The notes under the pieces: model-generated | Seen by the model: the letters and a program-made list of their open reading frames with translations, nothing else | Databases searched by the model: none | Told to the model about the DNA's origin: nothing | In this document: piece after piece, positions 46,988 through 56,353 of the stretch | Numbering within the stretch: the stretch's first letter is position 1 | Layout: the number at the start of each line of letters is the position of its first letter | Position numbers and translations under genes: made by a program | Assembly: GCF_900156605.1 (NCBI RefSeq) | Contig: NZ_FTOA01000003.1 | Location: 62,001 to 126,000 of the forward strand | From: Insolitispirillum peregrinum | Lineage (GTDB): Bacteria; Pseudomonadota; Alphaproteobacteria; Rhodospirillales; Rhodospirillaceae | Direction of reading: 5' to 3' | DNA: 64,000 nucleotides

Positions 46988-47410
46988 ATGTCCCTTTTGA
47001 CAATTGGCAAACTGGCCGAAGCAACCGGCGTCAAGGTGCCGACCATCCGCTATTACGAATCCGTTGGCCTGCTGCCCGAACCGCCCCGCACTGACAGCAA
47101 TCGCCGCCTGTATGATCAGGAAACGGTTCGCCGCCTGCGCTTTATCCGCCATGCCCGCGAGATGGGGTTTGAAACCGACGCCATCCGCGATCTGCTGCGC
47201 ATGGCCGCCCAGCCGGATCGCTCCTGCCGACAAGCCGACGGGATTGCCCGGGCGCACCTTACGGCGATTGATGACAAGATCGCCCGCCTGACGGCGCTGC
47301 GCGATGAGATCGAGCACATGCTGGCCGATTGTCCGCAGGATCATATTTATAGCTGCAAGGTGATCGAGGTGCTGGCCGATCACAGCCATTGCCTGCATGC
47401 GGAGCATTAG
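46988..47410 (+). CDS. MerR family heavy-metal regulator (CadR/PbrR/ZntR-like)
   Basis: A 140-aa regulator. The HTH is at the N-terminus (IGKLAEATGVKVPTIRYYESVGLLPEPPRT, residues about 5-35), followed by a dimerisation coiled coil. Metal-binding Cys/His candidates are in DRSCRQAD, ADCPQDH and the C-terminal DHSHCLHAEH. It is divergent from the P-ATPase across the dyad promoter. I chose ATG 46988; a GTG sits one codon upstream. A terminator hairpin follows directly. Confidence 0.93.
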   Translation: MSLLTIGKLAEATGVKVPTIRYYESVGLLPEPPRTDSNRRLYDQETVRRLRFIRHAREMGFETDAIRDLLRMAAQPDRSCRQADGIARAHLTAIDDKIARLTALRDEIEHMLADCPQDHIYSCKVIEVLADHSHCLHAEH

Positions 47411-47446
47411 AGCGTTTTCACACCGAACGAAAACGCTCTTCCCTTT
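47409..47446 (+). terminator. Intrinsic terminator after the merR-type gene
   Basis: AGAGCGTTTTC and GAAAACGCTCT form a perfect 11-bp stem with a 9-nt loop, followed by TCCCTTTT. The stem begins inside the TAG stop codon. Confidence 0.8.
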
Positions 47447-47503
47447 TAGTGCCGCATTTTCCGAGCCGTTGACCGGAGACGGTCAACTTGAAAATGCTCT
47501 AAA
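47447..47503 (-). repeat. Nested hairpin repeat related to family 1
   Basis: The outer arms are GCATTTTC and GAAAATGC. The inner arms are GTTGACC and GGTCAAC around GGAGAC. It opens with AGTGCCGCATT, the same edge as the 7771 units, and closes with ATGCTCT, but the core differs. A similar short hairpin lies at 62894-62936. Confidence 0.6.
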
Positions 47504-47516
47504 GAGAGGCTGGCTT

Positions 47517-47930
47517 TCAGATACCGCCACGACAGAGGAAATCGACCAGCGCGCGGTCATGGATCACACTGTGTTGTTCCCACCAGGCGGCGATCTGGCC
47601 GGGCACATCCATCCCGTCGGACAGTCCGTCTTGTGAGACCGTTGTTTGCAGATCGCGGATCAAGTCGAGAAAATGGCGGTGCTGGTGATGATGGCTGCCG
47701 CGATCCGGGTAATGGACATCGTCCATCAGCTTTTCTTCATCGGCAAAATGGGTGGCAGCAAAAACCTGCAGGGCGGCCAGAGACTCGGCAATCATCATCT
47801 GGTCGGCGGGCAAGGCGCGACAGCTTTGTGCTATGTGGTCGATCTTTTGGCGAAGCCCTCGGTGGTGGCCTTCGAGAAAGCTTTTGATGCTGAGCGTTTG
47901 TGGCTCGGAGGCTGTGGGGCGTAGGGACAT
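47517..47930 (-). CDS. Hemerythrin-domain protein, 137 aa
   Basis: A four-helix diiron protein with ligand candidates EGHHRGLRQKID, ATHFADEEKLMDDV, HHHQHRHFLDLI and HSVIHDRALVDFL. ATG 47930 has GGGAG upstream; further in-frame codons exist 5' but look non-native. It probably binds O2 or NO as carrier or sensor. It is one of three hemerythrin-domain genes within 9 kb. Confidence 0.85.
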   Translation of the reverse strand: MSLRPTASEPQTLSIKSFLEGHHRGLRQKIDHIAQSCRALPADQMMIAESLAALQVFAATHFADEEKLMDDVHYPDRGSHHHQHRHFLDLIRDLQTTVSQDGLSDGMDVPGQIAAWWEQHSVIHDRALVDFLCRGGI

Positions 47931-48227
47931 GCGGGGCGTCTCCCTGCTGGGCTGGATACCGATTCGCCTGTCTTTCCGGGGCGTTCCGTCCGGGGGATTT
48001 GATTTGTATGAACTATGATAGATGTCCGTTCCGGGGAAAATCCACAAAAGTTTTGAATGTTTACACGGTAGGGGTGGTTTGGCTGGACAGCTCCCCGAGT
48101 TTGGACTATCACCAAGCTGTTATACCGCTCGCCCCGTCACACCGTTGGGAGGGGAGTTATCCTGCAGGACAGGATGGCGCCATGTGACTGGATCCACCGG
48201 CGGTCGGCTATCGAGGAGAGCAGATTC
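47931..48227. other. Gene-free spacer upstream of the hemerythrin and small membrane genes
   Basis: About 300 bp of divergent promoter space with a modest AT-rich patch near 48050 (AAAGTTTTGAATGTTTACAC). No repeat or clear operator is seen. Confidence 0.4.
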
Positions 48228-48410
48228 ATGTCCGTTACCGGCAAGACTTTGGGGATCGTTCTGGTGGGCCTGATTGGCCTGCTCAGCTATGTTGGCGTTT
48301 ATGTCAGCGGTGCCATCGGCCTGCATGGCGTCGCCTATGCCGCCAGCTACCTTGGCGTTGCCTTGACCTTCACCATGCTGGTCGTGGTGTCGATCCTGGC
48401 CGCTGGCTGA
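48228..48410 (+). CDS. Small membrane protein, 60 aa
   Basis: Two predicted membrane helices, at about 9-27 (GIVLVGLIGLLSYVGVYVS) and 38-58 (SYLGVALTFTMLVVVSILAAG), separated by a short Gly/His loop. ATG 48228 follows GAGGAGAG. It stands alone with a strong terminator downstream. Function unknown; the neighbouring hemerythrins give no direct clue. Confidence 0.7.
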   Translation: MSVTGKTLGIVLVGLIGLLSYVGVYVSGAIGLHGVAYAASYLGVALTFTMLVVVSILAAG

Positions 48411-48476
48411 CGCTGCTCGGGGTATTGCTCGCGCCTTTCTGCGGAATGCCCCGGTCCGCCTGACGCCTGAAAAAAG

Positions 48477-48508
48477 CAGCGCATGGCTTTGGTCATGCGC
48501 TGTTTTTT
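48477..48508 (+). terminator. Intrinsic terminator of the small membrane gene
   Basis: CAGCGCATG and CATGCGCTG form a perfect 9-bp stem with an 8-nt loop, followed by TTTTTT. Confidence 0.9.
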
Positions 48509-48523
48509 CATGTAGGCGACATG

Positions 48524-48559
48524 AAAAAAGGGCGGCACCCTGACGGGGCCGCCCTTTTT
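48524..48559. terminator. Bidirectional terminator before the bacteriohemerythrin gene
   Basis: GGGCGGC and GCCGCCC (48530-48554) are flanked by A6 on the left and T5 on the right, so it can work in both directions. It mainly ends the minus-strand gene at 48573. Confidence 0.85.
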
Positions 48560-48572
48560 ATGCGTAAATCCT

Positions 48573-48986
48573 TTACAGCCAGATCCGCTTGTTCTGCAGA
48601 TAGGCCCCCAGCTTGCGGTCTTCCTTGATGATGTGCTCGATCAGCCACGAGGCCAGAAAGTCGATCAGCTCCCGCTTCACCTGATCGGTCGGCGTCCGCA
48701 GATAGCTTTGGGCAAAGGTCAGGACCTTGTTGGTCAAGGCCAGGTGGATTTTGCGATGGCGATCAAGATCGGGATAGCCTGCGGCGGCCATCACCTTTTC
48801 CTCGCGACTGAAGTGGTCGCGAGTATACTCGATCAGTTCAAGCAAAATCTTGCCAACCACCTTTTCGCTCTGCGCTTCGGTGACGGCATCGTTCAGCTGG
48901 TTCACGAACTCGATAAGCTGCTTGTGGTCCTTATCGATTTCCGGTGCCCCAACGCTGAGTTGATCTCTCCAAACCAAGAGCGGCAT
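48573..48986 (-). CDS. Bacteriohemerythrin
   Basis: A 137-aa single-domain protein of standard length. Opening LLVWRDQLSVGAPEIDKDHKQL is typical. Ligand set: the first His in DKDHKQL, then the H/E of YTRDHFSREEKVM, DRHRKIHLAL and HIIKEDRKL. It is likely a cytoplasmic O2-binding protein. Two terminators separate it from the convergent small membrane gene. Confidence 0.93.
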   Translation of the reverse strand: MPLLVWRDQLSVGAPEIDKDHKQLIEFVNQLNDAVTEAQSEKVVGKILLELIEYTRDHFSREEKVMAAAGYPDLDRHRKIHLALTNKVLTFAQSYLRTPTDQVKRELIDFLASWLIEHIIKEDRKLGAYLQNKRIWL

Positions 48987-49427
48987 CGCAGCCCCTTACA
49001 CAACTTTTTGCGCCACACCTTCTCTTTTAGAGGATTTGCGACCAGAAGCCAACCAAAGCCTTGTCCGTCAAATGGCTTCTATCCGAAAGATATACGATTT
49101 GGTATTTCGGGGACGCCAGTTTTTCCGGCAGCGTGCCCATATCTGTGGCAAATCTTTGTGGCAAGAGAGATGATGTGATTTTAATGCATTAATAAACGGC
49201 AGAAACTGGCGCTATAGTCAGGAAACGCAGCCGGAGTCCGCTGTCGGTCATTGCAGCTTTTCGTCCAACCGCTTAAACTTGCGATCCAGGATTACAGGCC
49301 CGGCAGTATCTTGCGTTAAAGACAGTTCACACGTTTCATATGGTCTACCTTTTGTTATGCCGCAGCGTTGGTGCGTAAAGCCGGAACCGCTTTTGCGTAC
49401 ACCGCTCCAAGCAAGGAGAGTTCGCCC
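48987..49427. other. Gene-free region upstream of the GGDEF-EAL gene
   Basis: About 440 bp without a supported gene. There is an AT-rich segment around 49165-49200, and a remnant of the family 1 core (GTAAAGCCGGAACCGCTTTTGCG) near 49373-49396, just before the GGDEF-EAL ribosome-binding site. No clear operator. Confidence 0.45.
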
Positions 49428-51872
49428 GTGACGGCCACTGCCCCCATGGCTGAACGGATTTTTGATGAAAGTGCGCTGAATGCACTGCCCGATGGCCTTG
49501 CAGTCCTGCGGGATGGCATCATTATCCAGACCAACCTTGCTCTTGCTGCCCTGATGAACTGCCCGGTGGATGTTTTGCTCGGCCGGGAATTCCAGAGCCT
49601 GATTGCCAGTGATGATCCCGATACCCTGCTGATGCGCCACCACCTGCATGAACTGGGGGGCCAGTCGATGCGGGTGCGTCTGCAGCGTGCCGGATTACCG
49701 CCATTATCGGTGGCCCTGACCCTGCGGCGGGGAATGGATGCGCCAATGCTGGGGGATGCGGCTCTGACCCTTGTCTCGGTGCGCGATGTCAGTTCCAGCA
49801 CCGAAATTGAGCGCCGCCTGCGTGATGCCGAACAGCAATACCGGTCCATTTTTGAAAATGCGCAGGAAGGCATTTACCAGACCACCGAAAACGGCACCTA
49901 TATCAACGTCAATCCGGCGCTGGCACGCATTTATGGCTATGAGCATCCCGGCCACCTGATTGACGAACTGACCGACATTGCCGGACAATTGTATGTTGAT
50001 CCCAATGACCGCGAGACGTTCAAGGCCCTGATGGCGGCCAAAGGGGTGGTGCGTGATTTCGAAGCCCGGATTCGCCGCCGTGATGGCGCAGTGATCTGGA
50101 TTACCGAAAACGCTCGCTGTGTGCGCGACCTGAACGGCGGCATTCGCTATTACGAAGGCACGGTCGAAGACATCACCGACCGCAAGCAGGCAGAAGAAAA
50201 CATCCGCCTGCTGGCCAAGGCATTTGAAAGCGTTGCCGAAGGCATCGTTCTGCTGGATGTCCACGGGATTGTGCGGGCGGTCAACCCGGCCTTTTCCGCC
50301 ATCACCGACTTTACCATCGACGAACTGCAGGGTGGGCCGCTGCGGCTGGTGGCAGAGGGGCTGCACGAAAAGAACTTTTTCGAAGGGGCCCTGCAACAGG
50401 TGCGCGAGACCGGGCACTGGCAGGGAGAAATCTTTTGCGAGCGCAATCACGCCGACCCGTTCCCCGGCGATTGCACCATTTCGGTGGTCCGTGATCCCGA
50501 TGGCCGGATGACCCACTTTGTCCTGACCTTGCAGGATATTTCCCGCCGCAAGCAGGATGAGGAATACATCCGCTTCCACGCCAATTTCGACACCCTGACC
50601 CGTCTGCCGAACCGGCGGCTGGTGATGGACCGGCTGGAACAGGCGTTGCTGCGCTGCCAGCGAACCGGCGGGCGCGGGGCGATCCTGTTTCTTGACCTCG
50701 ACCGGTTCAAACAGATCAACGACACCTTTGGCCATGCGGCGGGCGACCAGTTGCTGCGGCTGGTGGCGCGCCGTCTGAAGCATTGTGTTCGCCTGTCGGA
50801 TACGGTGGGCCGCATCGGTGGAGATGAATTTGTCATCCTGTTGCCTGATTGCGGGCCGGGCAATATCGGATCCTATATTGCCGAAAAGGTGCTCTACAGC
50901 CTGTCCGAACCGTTCACCCTGATGGAAAGTGAACAATTCTGCATTCCGTCGATCGGCATTGCCTATTTCCCTGATCAGGGAACCACGGTCGAAGACCTGC
51001 TGCGCCATGCCGACATGGCGATGTACCACGCCAAACAGGGCGGCGAGCGGCGCTATTGCGTCTTTGAACCGTCGATGACCGAGCACCTGAACAACCAGCT
51101 TGGCATCGAAACCGATCTGCGGCTGGCGCTGGCGCGGGATGAGCTGGAACTGCATTACCAGCCCAAGGTGTCCTCGGGCACCCTGTCGCTGCTGGGGGCC
51201 GAGGCGCTGTTGCGCTGGCGGCATCCGGTTCACGGCATGATCAGCCCGGCCCGCTTTATTCCGCTGGCGGAAGAAACCGGCCTGATTCTGGCCATTGGCC
51301 GCTGGGTGCTGCGCAAGGCCTGTACCGATCTGCTGGCATGGCGGGAATTGGGGCTGGACCTGCCGAGCGTGTCGGTCAACGTCTCGGCCCGGCAGTTTTC
51401 CGACAGTACCTTTGTGCCGACCGTGCGGCAGGTGCTGGAACAGACCGGCATCGAGCCGCACCGGCTGGATCTGGAAATCACCGAAAGCGTCATGACCGGC
51501 GATGTCGAGCGGGCGGTGCAGATTCTGCTGCAACTGAAGGACATGGGGGTCACGCTGTCGATGGACGACTTCGGGACCGGCTATTCTTCGCTGAACTACA
51601 TCAAGACCTTCCCCATTGATACGCTGAAGATTGACCAGACCTTTGTGCGCGATGTCACCGGCAGCCCCAAGGATGCCGCCATTGCCGCAACCATCATCAC
51701 GCTGGCGATGAACCTGAACTTCAGCGTGGTGGCCGAAGGGGTGGAAACCGCCGAGCAGGCCGATTTCCTGCGCTCGCGGGGGTGTGACGTGTTCCAGGGC
51801 TACTGGATTTCACGGCCCTTGCCGGGCGAAGCCTTTGCCGATTTCGTTCGCAAGTCTCCGCCACGGGCGTAA
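49428..51872 (+). CDS. PAS-PAS-PAS-GGDEF-EAL cyclic-di-GMP protein
   Basis: An 814-aa protein with no membrane segment. Three PAS-like domains (about 10-120, 130-250 and 255-375; PAC motifs such as GTVEDITDRKQAEENI) are followed by GGDEF (RIGGDEFVILL intact, with an RxxD inhibitory site in RLSD) and EAL (EALLRWRHP intact, DDFGTGYSSLNYIKTFP, EGVETAEQ). Both catalytic centres look functional, so it may make or break c-di-GMP depending on the PAS signal. The GTG start at 49428 is chosen because AAGGAGAG lies 8 bp upstream; an in-frame TTG 60 bp earlier lacks one. The protease gene begins 6 bp after its stop. Confidence 0.93.
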   Translation: MTATAPMAERIFDESALNALPDGLAVLRDGIIIQTNLALAALMNCPVDVLLGREFQSLIASDDPDTLLMRHHLHELGGQSMRVRLQRAGLPPLSVALTLRRGMDAPMLGDAALTLVSVRDVSSSTEIERRLRDAEQQYRSIFENAQEGIYQTTENGTYINVNPALARIYGYEHPGHLIDELTDIAGQLYVDPNDRETFKALMAAKGVVRDFEARIRRRDGAVIWITENARCVRDLNGGIRYYEGTVEDITDRKQAEENIRLLAKAFESVAEGIVLLDVHGIVRAVNPAFSAITDFTIDELQGGPLRLVAEGLHEKNFFEGALQQVRETGHWQGEIFCERNHADPFPGDCTISVVRDPDGRMTHFVLTLQDISRRKQDEEYIRFHANFDTLTRLPNRRLVMDRLEQALLRCQRTGGRGAILFLDLDRFKQINDTFGHAAGDQLLRLVARRLKHCVRLSDTVGRIGGDEFVILLPDCGPGNIGSYIAEKVLYSLSEPFTLMESEQFCIPSIGIAYFPDQGTTVEDLLRHADMAMYHAKQGGERRYCVFEPSMTEHLNNQLGIETDLRLALARDELELHYQPKVSSGTLSLLGAEALLRWRHPVHGMISPARFIPLAEETGLILAIGRWVLRKACTDLLAWRELGLDLPSVSVNVSARQFSDSTFVPTVRQVLEQTGIEPHRLDLEITESVMTGDVERAVQILLQLKDMGVTLSMDDFGTGYSSLNYIKTFPIDTLKIDQTFVRDVTGSPKDAAIAATIITLAMNLNFSVVAEGVETAEQADFLRSRGCDVFQGYWISRPLPGEAFADFVRKSPPRA

Positions 51873-51878
51873 GCTGTC

Positions 51879-52793
51879 GTGCGTCTGCTGTGCGCCGCTG
51901 TGGTGTGTCTTGTCGGGCTGATCGCAGCGGCGGGCGTTCGTGCCGATGACCTGCCGCTGGGGATCAAGGGACAGGATGACCGCATCGCGGTTGATGGTCG
52001 CCGGTATCCGTGGTCAACCATCGGGCGGCTGACGCGCGGGGATGGCTCGCTGTGTTCCGGGGTGCTGATTGGCCCCGATCTGGTTCTGACCGCTGCTCAT
52101 TGCCTGTGGAATGATACCCGGCAGGGATGGGCTGCCACCGACGAGCTGTTCTTTGCCGCCGGATTGACCGATGACCTGCCGACGGCGCTGAGTGGGGTGG
52201 TGCGGACCCAGTGGCCGCGCGAGTACCATGGCCCCGGTGACCTGTCGCTGGACAACAGTGCCCACGACTGGGCCATTCTGACCCTGCGCGACCCGATTGG
52301 AACGCGGGCCGGTTGGCTGGGGGTCAGCGATCTGTCACCCGAGACCTATGACCGTTATCGACAGGCAGCCCCGGTGCTGATCCGGGCAGGCTATTCGGTT
52401 GACCGACGGGCAACGGTCCATGCCCATCTTGGCTGCCACCTTGTCGGCTGGGCACGCCCGGGGCTGTTGGCCCATGACTGTGACGCCACCGAGGGCGATT
52501 CCGGCTCGCCGGTGTTTGCCTATCTTGATGGCTCGTTCCGGGTGTTGGCGCTGCATGTTTCGACCTTCCGCGAGGGGTCGCCGGAGGTGTGGGGCGGAGC
52601 CATTCCTGCCGGGCCGCTGGTGCGCGAGGCGCTGGCAAACCGTGCCGTTCCAAACAGCGTGTTGGCCGGGGGGCAGCAGGGAGACGCGCCGCTGGCGTCG
52701 GGATTGCTGGCCATCTTGCAACGGGGCCATCCGACAGGCGGGGTGGCACCGTCCGGTCAGGGCGATCAGGGGAACACTGCGGCGTTCCGGTAG
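51879..52793 (+). CDS. Secreted trypsin-like serine protease
   Basis: A 304-aa S1-family protease with signal peptide (MRLLCAAVVCLVGLIAAAG, cleavage near VRAD). The catalytic triad is His in VLTAAHCLW, Asp in HDWAILTLRDP and Ser in TEGDSGSPVF. Cys pairs are near CSGV/AAHC and GCHL/HDCD. It starts with GTG 6 bp after the GGDEF-EAL gene and is probably co-transcribed. The C-terminal 40 residues are low complexity. Substrate unknown. Confidence 0.88.
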   Translation: MRLLCAAVVCLVGLIAAAGVRADDLPLGIKGQDDRIAVDGRRYPWSTIGRLTRGDGSLCSGVLIGPDLVLTAAHCLWNDTRQGWAATDELFFAAGLTDDLPTALSGVVRTQWPREYHGPGDLSLDNSAHDWAILTLRDPIGTRAGWLGVSDLSPETYDRYRQAAPVLIRAGYSVDRRATVHAHLGCHLVGWARPGLLAHDCDATEGDSGSPVFAYLDGSFRVLALHVSTFREGSPEVWGGAIPAGPLVREALANRAVPNSVLAGGQQGDAPLASGLLAILQRGHPTGGVAPSGQGDQGNTAAFR

Positions 52794-52797
52794 AGTA

Positions 52798-53685
52798 TCA
52801 GGCCCGTTTCAGCGAGGCCCACAGCGAGGCGCCGACGATCAGGGCACCCCCGGCCCAGGCCATCATCGACAGACTTTCCCCCAGCCACAGCACGGCAAAC
52901 ACCGCCCCAAAGACGGGCTCGGTCCCCATCAGCAGGGCAACACGGGTGGGAGAGGTGCGGCGCAGGGCGTAATTCTGGGCGAAAAAGGCAAACATGGTGC
53001 AAAAGACAATCAAAAAGGCCGTTGCGGTCCAGAATGTCGGGTCAGAGGGCAACGGCGGCAGCCCGCCGGGCAGCAGCACGGTTCCAGCCAGCAGGCTGCC
53101 GATGCCGACCACTCCGGTCTGAACCGAGGTCAACGGCAGGGCCGGGACAGGATGGTCACGGGTCAATCGGGTGGTGGCGGTGACCATCAGGGCGCGCAGG
53201 ATGGCGGCCAACACCATCAGCCCATCGCCGACATTCAGCGCAATGCTGGTGCCCGAGGTCAGCAGCCACGCCCCCAGCAGGGACAGCAGGGTTGCGGCAA
53301 GGCCGGTCAGGCTGGGGCGGGCGCGCAGGATCAGCCATTCGGCAAAGGGGGTAAAGACCACGCACAGGCTGATCAAAAAGGCAGCGCTGGAGGCCCGGGT
53401 CAAGGCGACGCCATAGGTTTCGCAGACAAAGATGGCGAGCAGGATCAGCCCGAGGGGGACGCCCGCCCGCAGTGTTTGCCAGGCCCGCTCTGCCGACAGG
53501 CCCCGCCACGAGGGGAGCAACAGCAGGGCGGTACAACAAAAGCGCACCGCCAGAAAGCCGAGCACCGGATAAATCAGTACCGCGGTCTTGGCCAGCCCAT
53601 AGCTGGCCCCCCATACCATGGCGACCAGCAACAACATGCCTTCGGCCCCCCAGCGGCTGAAGGGTCCGTTCAGGGGGCTGGTCAT
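52798..53685 (-). CDS. DMT (EamA) family transporter
   Basis: A 295-aa protein with ten predicted membrane helices in two EamA repeats: WGASYGLAKTAVLIYPVLGF in the first half and TEPVFGAVFAVLWLGESLSM in the second. These proteins usually export amino acids or metabolites. ATG 53685 (MTSPLNGPFSRWG) gives a normal N-terminus. It is convergent with the protease gene (4-bp gap). Confidence 0.88.
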   Translation of the reverse strand: MTSPLNGPFSRWGAEGMLLLVAMVWGASYGLAKTAVLIYPVLGFLAVRFCCTALLLLPSWRGLSAERAWQTLRAGVPLGLILLAIFVCETYGVALTRASSAAFLISLCVVFTPFAEWLILRARPSLTGLAATLLSLLGAWLLTSGTSIALNVGDGLMVLAAILRALMVTATTRLTRDHPVPALPLTSVQTGVVGIGSLLAGTVLLPGGLPPLPSDPTFWTATAFLIVFCTMFAFFAQNYALRRTSPTRVALLMGTEPVFGAVFAVLWLGESLSMMAWAGGALIVGASLWASLKRA

Positions 53686-53756
53686 GGTGTGGGCTCCTGT
53701 GGCTGTGTGACTGTGTTGCTGAGGTTCCTTTCTGTCAGATCGGGCGGCAAACGTCA

Positions 53757-53787
53757 GCCCCCCGGTTCGGGGGGCGAACCGGGGGGC
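53757..53787 (-). terminator. Strong hairpin after the TonB receptor gene
   Basis: GCCCCCCGGTTCG and its complement form a perfect 13-bp stem with a five-base loop, 26 bp past the receptor stop. There is no U-tail on the minus strand, so it may be a terminator or an mRNA-stabilising hairpin. Confidence 0.6.
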
Positions 53788-53812
53788 GCGGGCGGTGTCG
53801 CAGGAGGACAGC

Positions 53813-56266
53813 TTACCACTCGACGGTGGCGTTGAGGGTAAAGCTGCGACCCGCCGAGACATAGGCGTCGGTCATGTTGGCGGTGCTGACCTTTTCCACA
53901 TCGCTGAAGCTGATGACGCGTTCATCAAGCAGGTTGCTGACCGAGGCGCGCAGGGTCACCCATTCAACCGGGCTGTAATAGGCGTTCAGGTCAACGGTGG
54001 TGTAGGCTTTGGTGGTGTAATAATCGGGGTCACTGACCTGATCGTGGGCAAAGGCGTGTTTGGCGAGAATGCCAGCCCCCCACAGGGCATTCGAGGCATC
54101 ATAGTTCAGCCCGACCTGCACGGTCAGTGGTGCCACCGAGTCAATGGCCGCGCCGGTTTCCTTGTTTTCACCCTCGGCATAGGCCAGCGAGCCGGACAGA
54201 CGCCATTCCGGGGCAAAGGCCCATTCACCGGTGCCTTCGGCGCCATAGATGACCACCTTGTCGACGTTGATCGCCTGATATTGCCCGACTGTACCGATGG
54301 CGGGGGCGGCGATGGTCTTCATGTCGATGAAATTGTGATAGCGGTTATAAAAGCTCGACACCTGAAAGCTCGATCCGTCGTCGAACTTGCCACGGAAACC
54401 GCCTTCTACGCCCTTGCTGGTTTCGGCCTTCAGGTCCGGGTTGGGCAGGAATTCGTACTGGATCATGCCGCCGGCCACCGAATTGCGGAAACCGCTGTTG
54501 GCATCGTCATAGGGCGGAGCGCGGAAGCCGTGGGCATACTGACCGAACACCGAATAGGTCGGCGTGATCTTGTAAACCGCTCCCAGTTTGGGCGACAGGG
54601 CGGATTCTTCGACGTCCTTGGCCTGATTGGTAGTGGCGTTATAGGAATAGTACAGGTCCTGATCGGGCTTCAGGCGGTAATAGTCATAGCGCAGGCCGGG
54701 CGTCAGGGTCAGCGCCCCCAGCGAGATTTCATCCTGCCCAAAGACACCGCCCTGCAGGGTGTTGGTGTTGGGGAAAAACCGGCTGGGAGTTGGATTGCCC
54801 TCTGGGGTGGTGTTGCTGATCAGCGCACCACTGGCGTTCCAGCGGCTGTATTCGCGCAGGCGGTCGGTCATGGTGAAATCGGCACTCAGGCCATAGGTCA
54901 GCAGGTTGTCAACGCCGCCCCAGTCGGTTTTGGTGTTGAATTGTAAATCCCCGCCGAAAATGTCCTGCTCGCTGGTCTGGATGTACTGTTCATAGCCACC
55001 AGCCGAGCGGACGCGGATGCGGTCTTCGGTGCGCCGCAGGTGGGTGTAATAGGCTTTCCAGTCGATCTTGTCGAAGATGCCCAGCGGTTCATCGTGGGTA
55101 TGCTGCAACGAAATCCGCGAGCGTCTGGTTTCGTCGGTGGCATCAACGTCGCTGTAGGTGGTGGTGCGCTCGCCGTAGATGTCGCTGTCGTATTTGCGCT
55201 GAAAGACTTCGCCGGTCAGGCCGATGCGGTCGGCACCATGGTCATAGACCAGTTTGCCGAGCATGTTGTTGCCGTTGTAGTCCTGCGGGCTGCGGCCCTT
55301 GAAATCGGTTTTGACGTCTTCGCCATCGCGGCGGGTGTAGGAGGCCAGCGCCGAGAAGTCGCCCGCCCGGGCGGCGGCGGTACCGGTTTCCGACCAGCTT
55401 TCATCCAGACTGTCAAAGCCGACCTTGGCCGAGGCATAGGTATCCTTGCCGTCGTGCAGGTAATCATCGGGGTCTTTGGTGGTGTAGGCCACCACCCCGC
55501 CGATGGCGTCCGAACCATAGAGAGCCGATCCGGGGCCGCGCAGGATTTCGACCTTTTTCAGCGAATCGAGATCAACCATGTCGCGGGTATAGGGGGTATA
55601 GCCACCCCCGCGCAGCAGTACACCGCCCGGCAGGTCGGGCAATTTGACGCCATCGACCATCATCAGGATGCGGTTGTCCTGAATGCCACGGATGTTGTAG
55701 CCGCCAGCGCCGCTGCGTTTGGAGTCATTGGTCACCGTGACCCCCGGCTCCATCTTGCCGAGTTCCTGCATCCGGTGGATGCCTTTGTCTTCCCAGTCGG
55801 TGCTGTCGATTACCGACACCACGGCGGCGCTGTTTTCCAGCGACTGTTCCGAACGGTTGCCGATCACTGCGATCTTGTCGAGCATCACGTCCGCGCGCGT
55901 GCTGGCGCTGGTGATCTGGACGCCACTATCGGTCACGCTGGCACTCAGGCCACTGCCTTGCAGGGCGGTCTGCAGCGCCTGAGTCAAGGTCATCTTGCCC
56001 TGCACCGACGGGGCGGTCTTGCCGTTGGTCAGCGCTTCGTTGAGCGACAAGGGCACTCCGGCCTGTTTGACGATGCTGTGCAGGGCTTGCGTCAACCCCT
56101 GCGCCGGAACCGAGAACGTGTATTCGCTGCTCTGGCTGGTTGCCGCCGGGGCTGCCCATGCCAGGGTCATTCCCAGCGGATGGGCAAGGATTACACCGAT
56201 GGCTGTCGTCTGCAACAAGCCGGTCAGGCGGCGGCCTGGCCGGAACCCGAGATGTCGTGCAAGCAT
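53813..56266 (-). CDS. TonB-dependent receptor with N-terminal STN domain
   Basis: An 817-aa outer-membrane receptor. It has a long signal region (to about AWAAPA, residue 40), an STN secretin/signalling domain at about 48-118 (FSVPAQGLTQALHSIVKQAG), a plug with YNIRGIQDNRILMMVDG and ILRGPGSALYGSDAIGGVV, and a 22-strand barrel ending in aromatic NATVEW. Barrel blocks GFRAPPYDDA and LPNPDLKAETS match the FRAP and NPDL signatures of heme/transferrin-type receptors. It is likely a heme or ferric-siderophore receptor. An STN domain normally talks to FecR-type regulators, but none is encoded here. A Fur-like box is upstream. Confidence 0.92.
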   Translation of the reverse strand: MLARHLGFRPGRRLTGLLQTTAIGVILAHPLGMTLAWAAPAATSQSSEYTFSVPAQGLTQALHSIVKQAGVPLSLNEALTNGKTAPSVQGKMTLTQALQTALQGSGLSASVTDSGVQITSASTRADVMLDKIAVIGNRSEQSLENSAAVVSVIDSTDWEDKGIHRMQELGKMEPGVTVTNDSKRSGAGGYNIRGIQDNRILMMVDGVKLPDLPGGVLLRGGGYTPYTRDMVDLDSLKKVEILRGPGSALYGSDAIGGVVAYTTKDPDDYLHDGKDTYASAKVGFDSLDESWSETGTAAARAGDFSALASYTRRDGEDVKTDFKGRSPQDYNGNNMLGKLVYDHGADRIGLTGEVFQRKYDSDIYGERTTTYSDVDATDETRRSRISLQHTHDEPLGIFDKIDWKAYYTHLRRTEDRIRVRSAGGYEQYIQTSEQDIFGGDLQFNTKTDWGGVDNLLTYGLSADFTMTDRLREYSRWNASGALISNTTPEGNPTPSRFFPNTNTLQGGVFGQDEISLGALTLTPGLRYDYYRLKPDQDLYYSYNATTNQAKDVEESALSPKLGAVYKITPTYSVFGQYAHGFRAPPYDDANSGFRNSVAGGMIQYEFLPNPDLKAETSKGVEGGFRGKFDDGSSFQVSSFYNRYHNFIDMKTIAAPAIGTVGQYQAINVDKVVIYGAEGTGEWAFAPEWRLSGSLAYAEGENKETGAAIDSVAPLTVQVGLNYDASNALWGAGILAKHAFAHDQVSDPDYYTTKAYTTVDLNAYYSPVEWVTLRASVSNLLDERVISFSDVEKVSTANMTDAYVSAGRSFTLNATVEW

Positions 56267-56353
56267 GGAATCCCTCAGCGTGTCTGTGCAGCGGCGGCGA
56301 GTGCGCGCTGTCTTGTGGGCCGTCGGAATACCGTTCCAGCGGCAAAAACTCAC

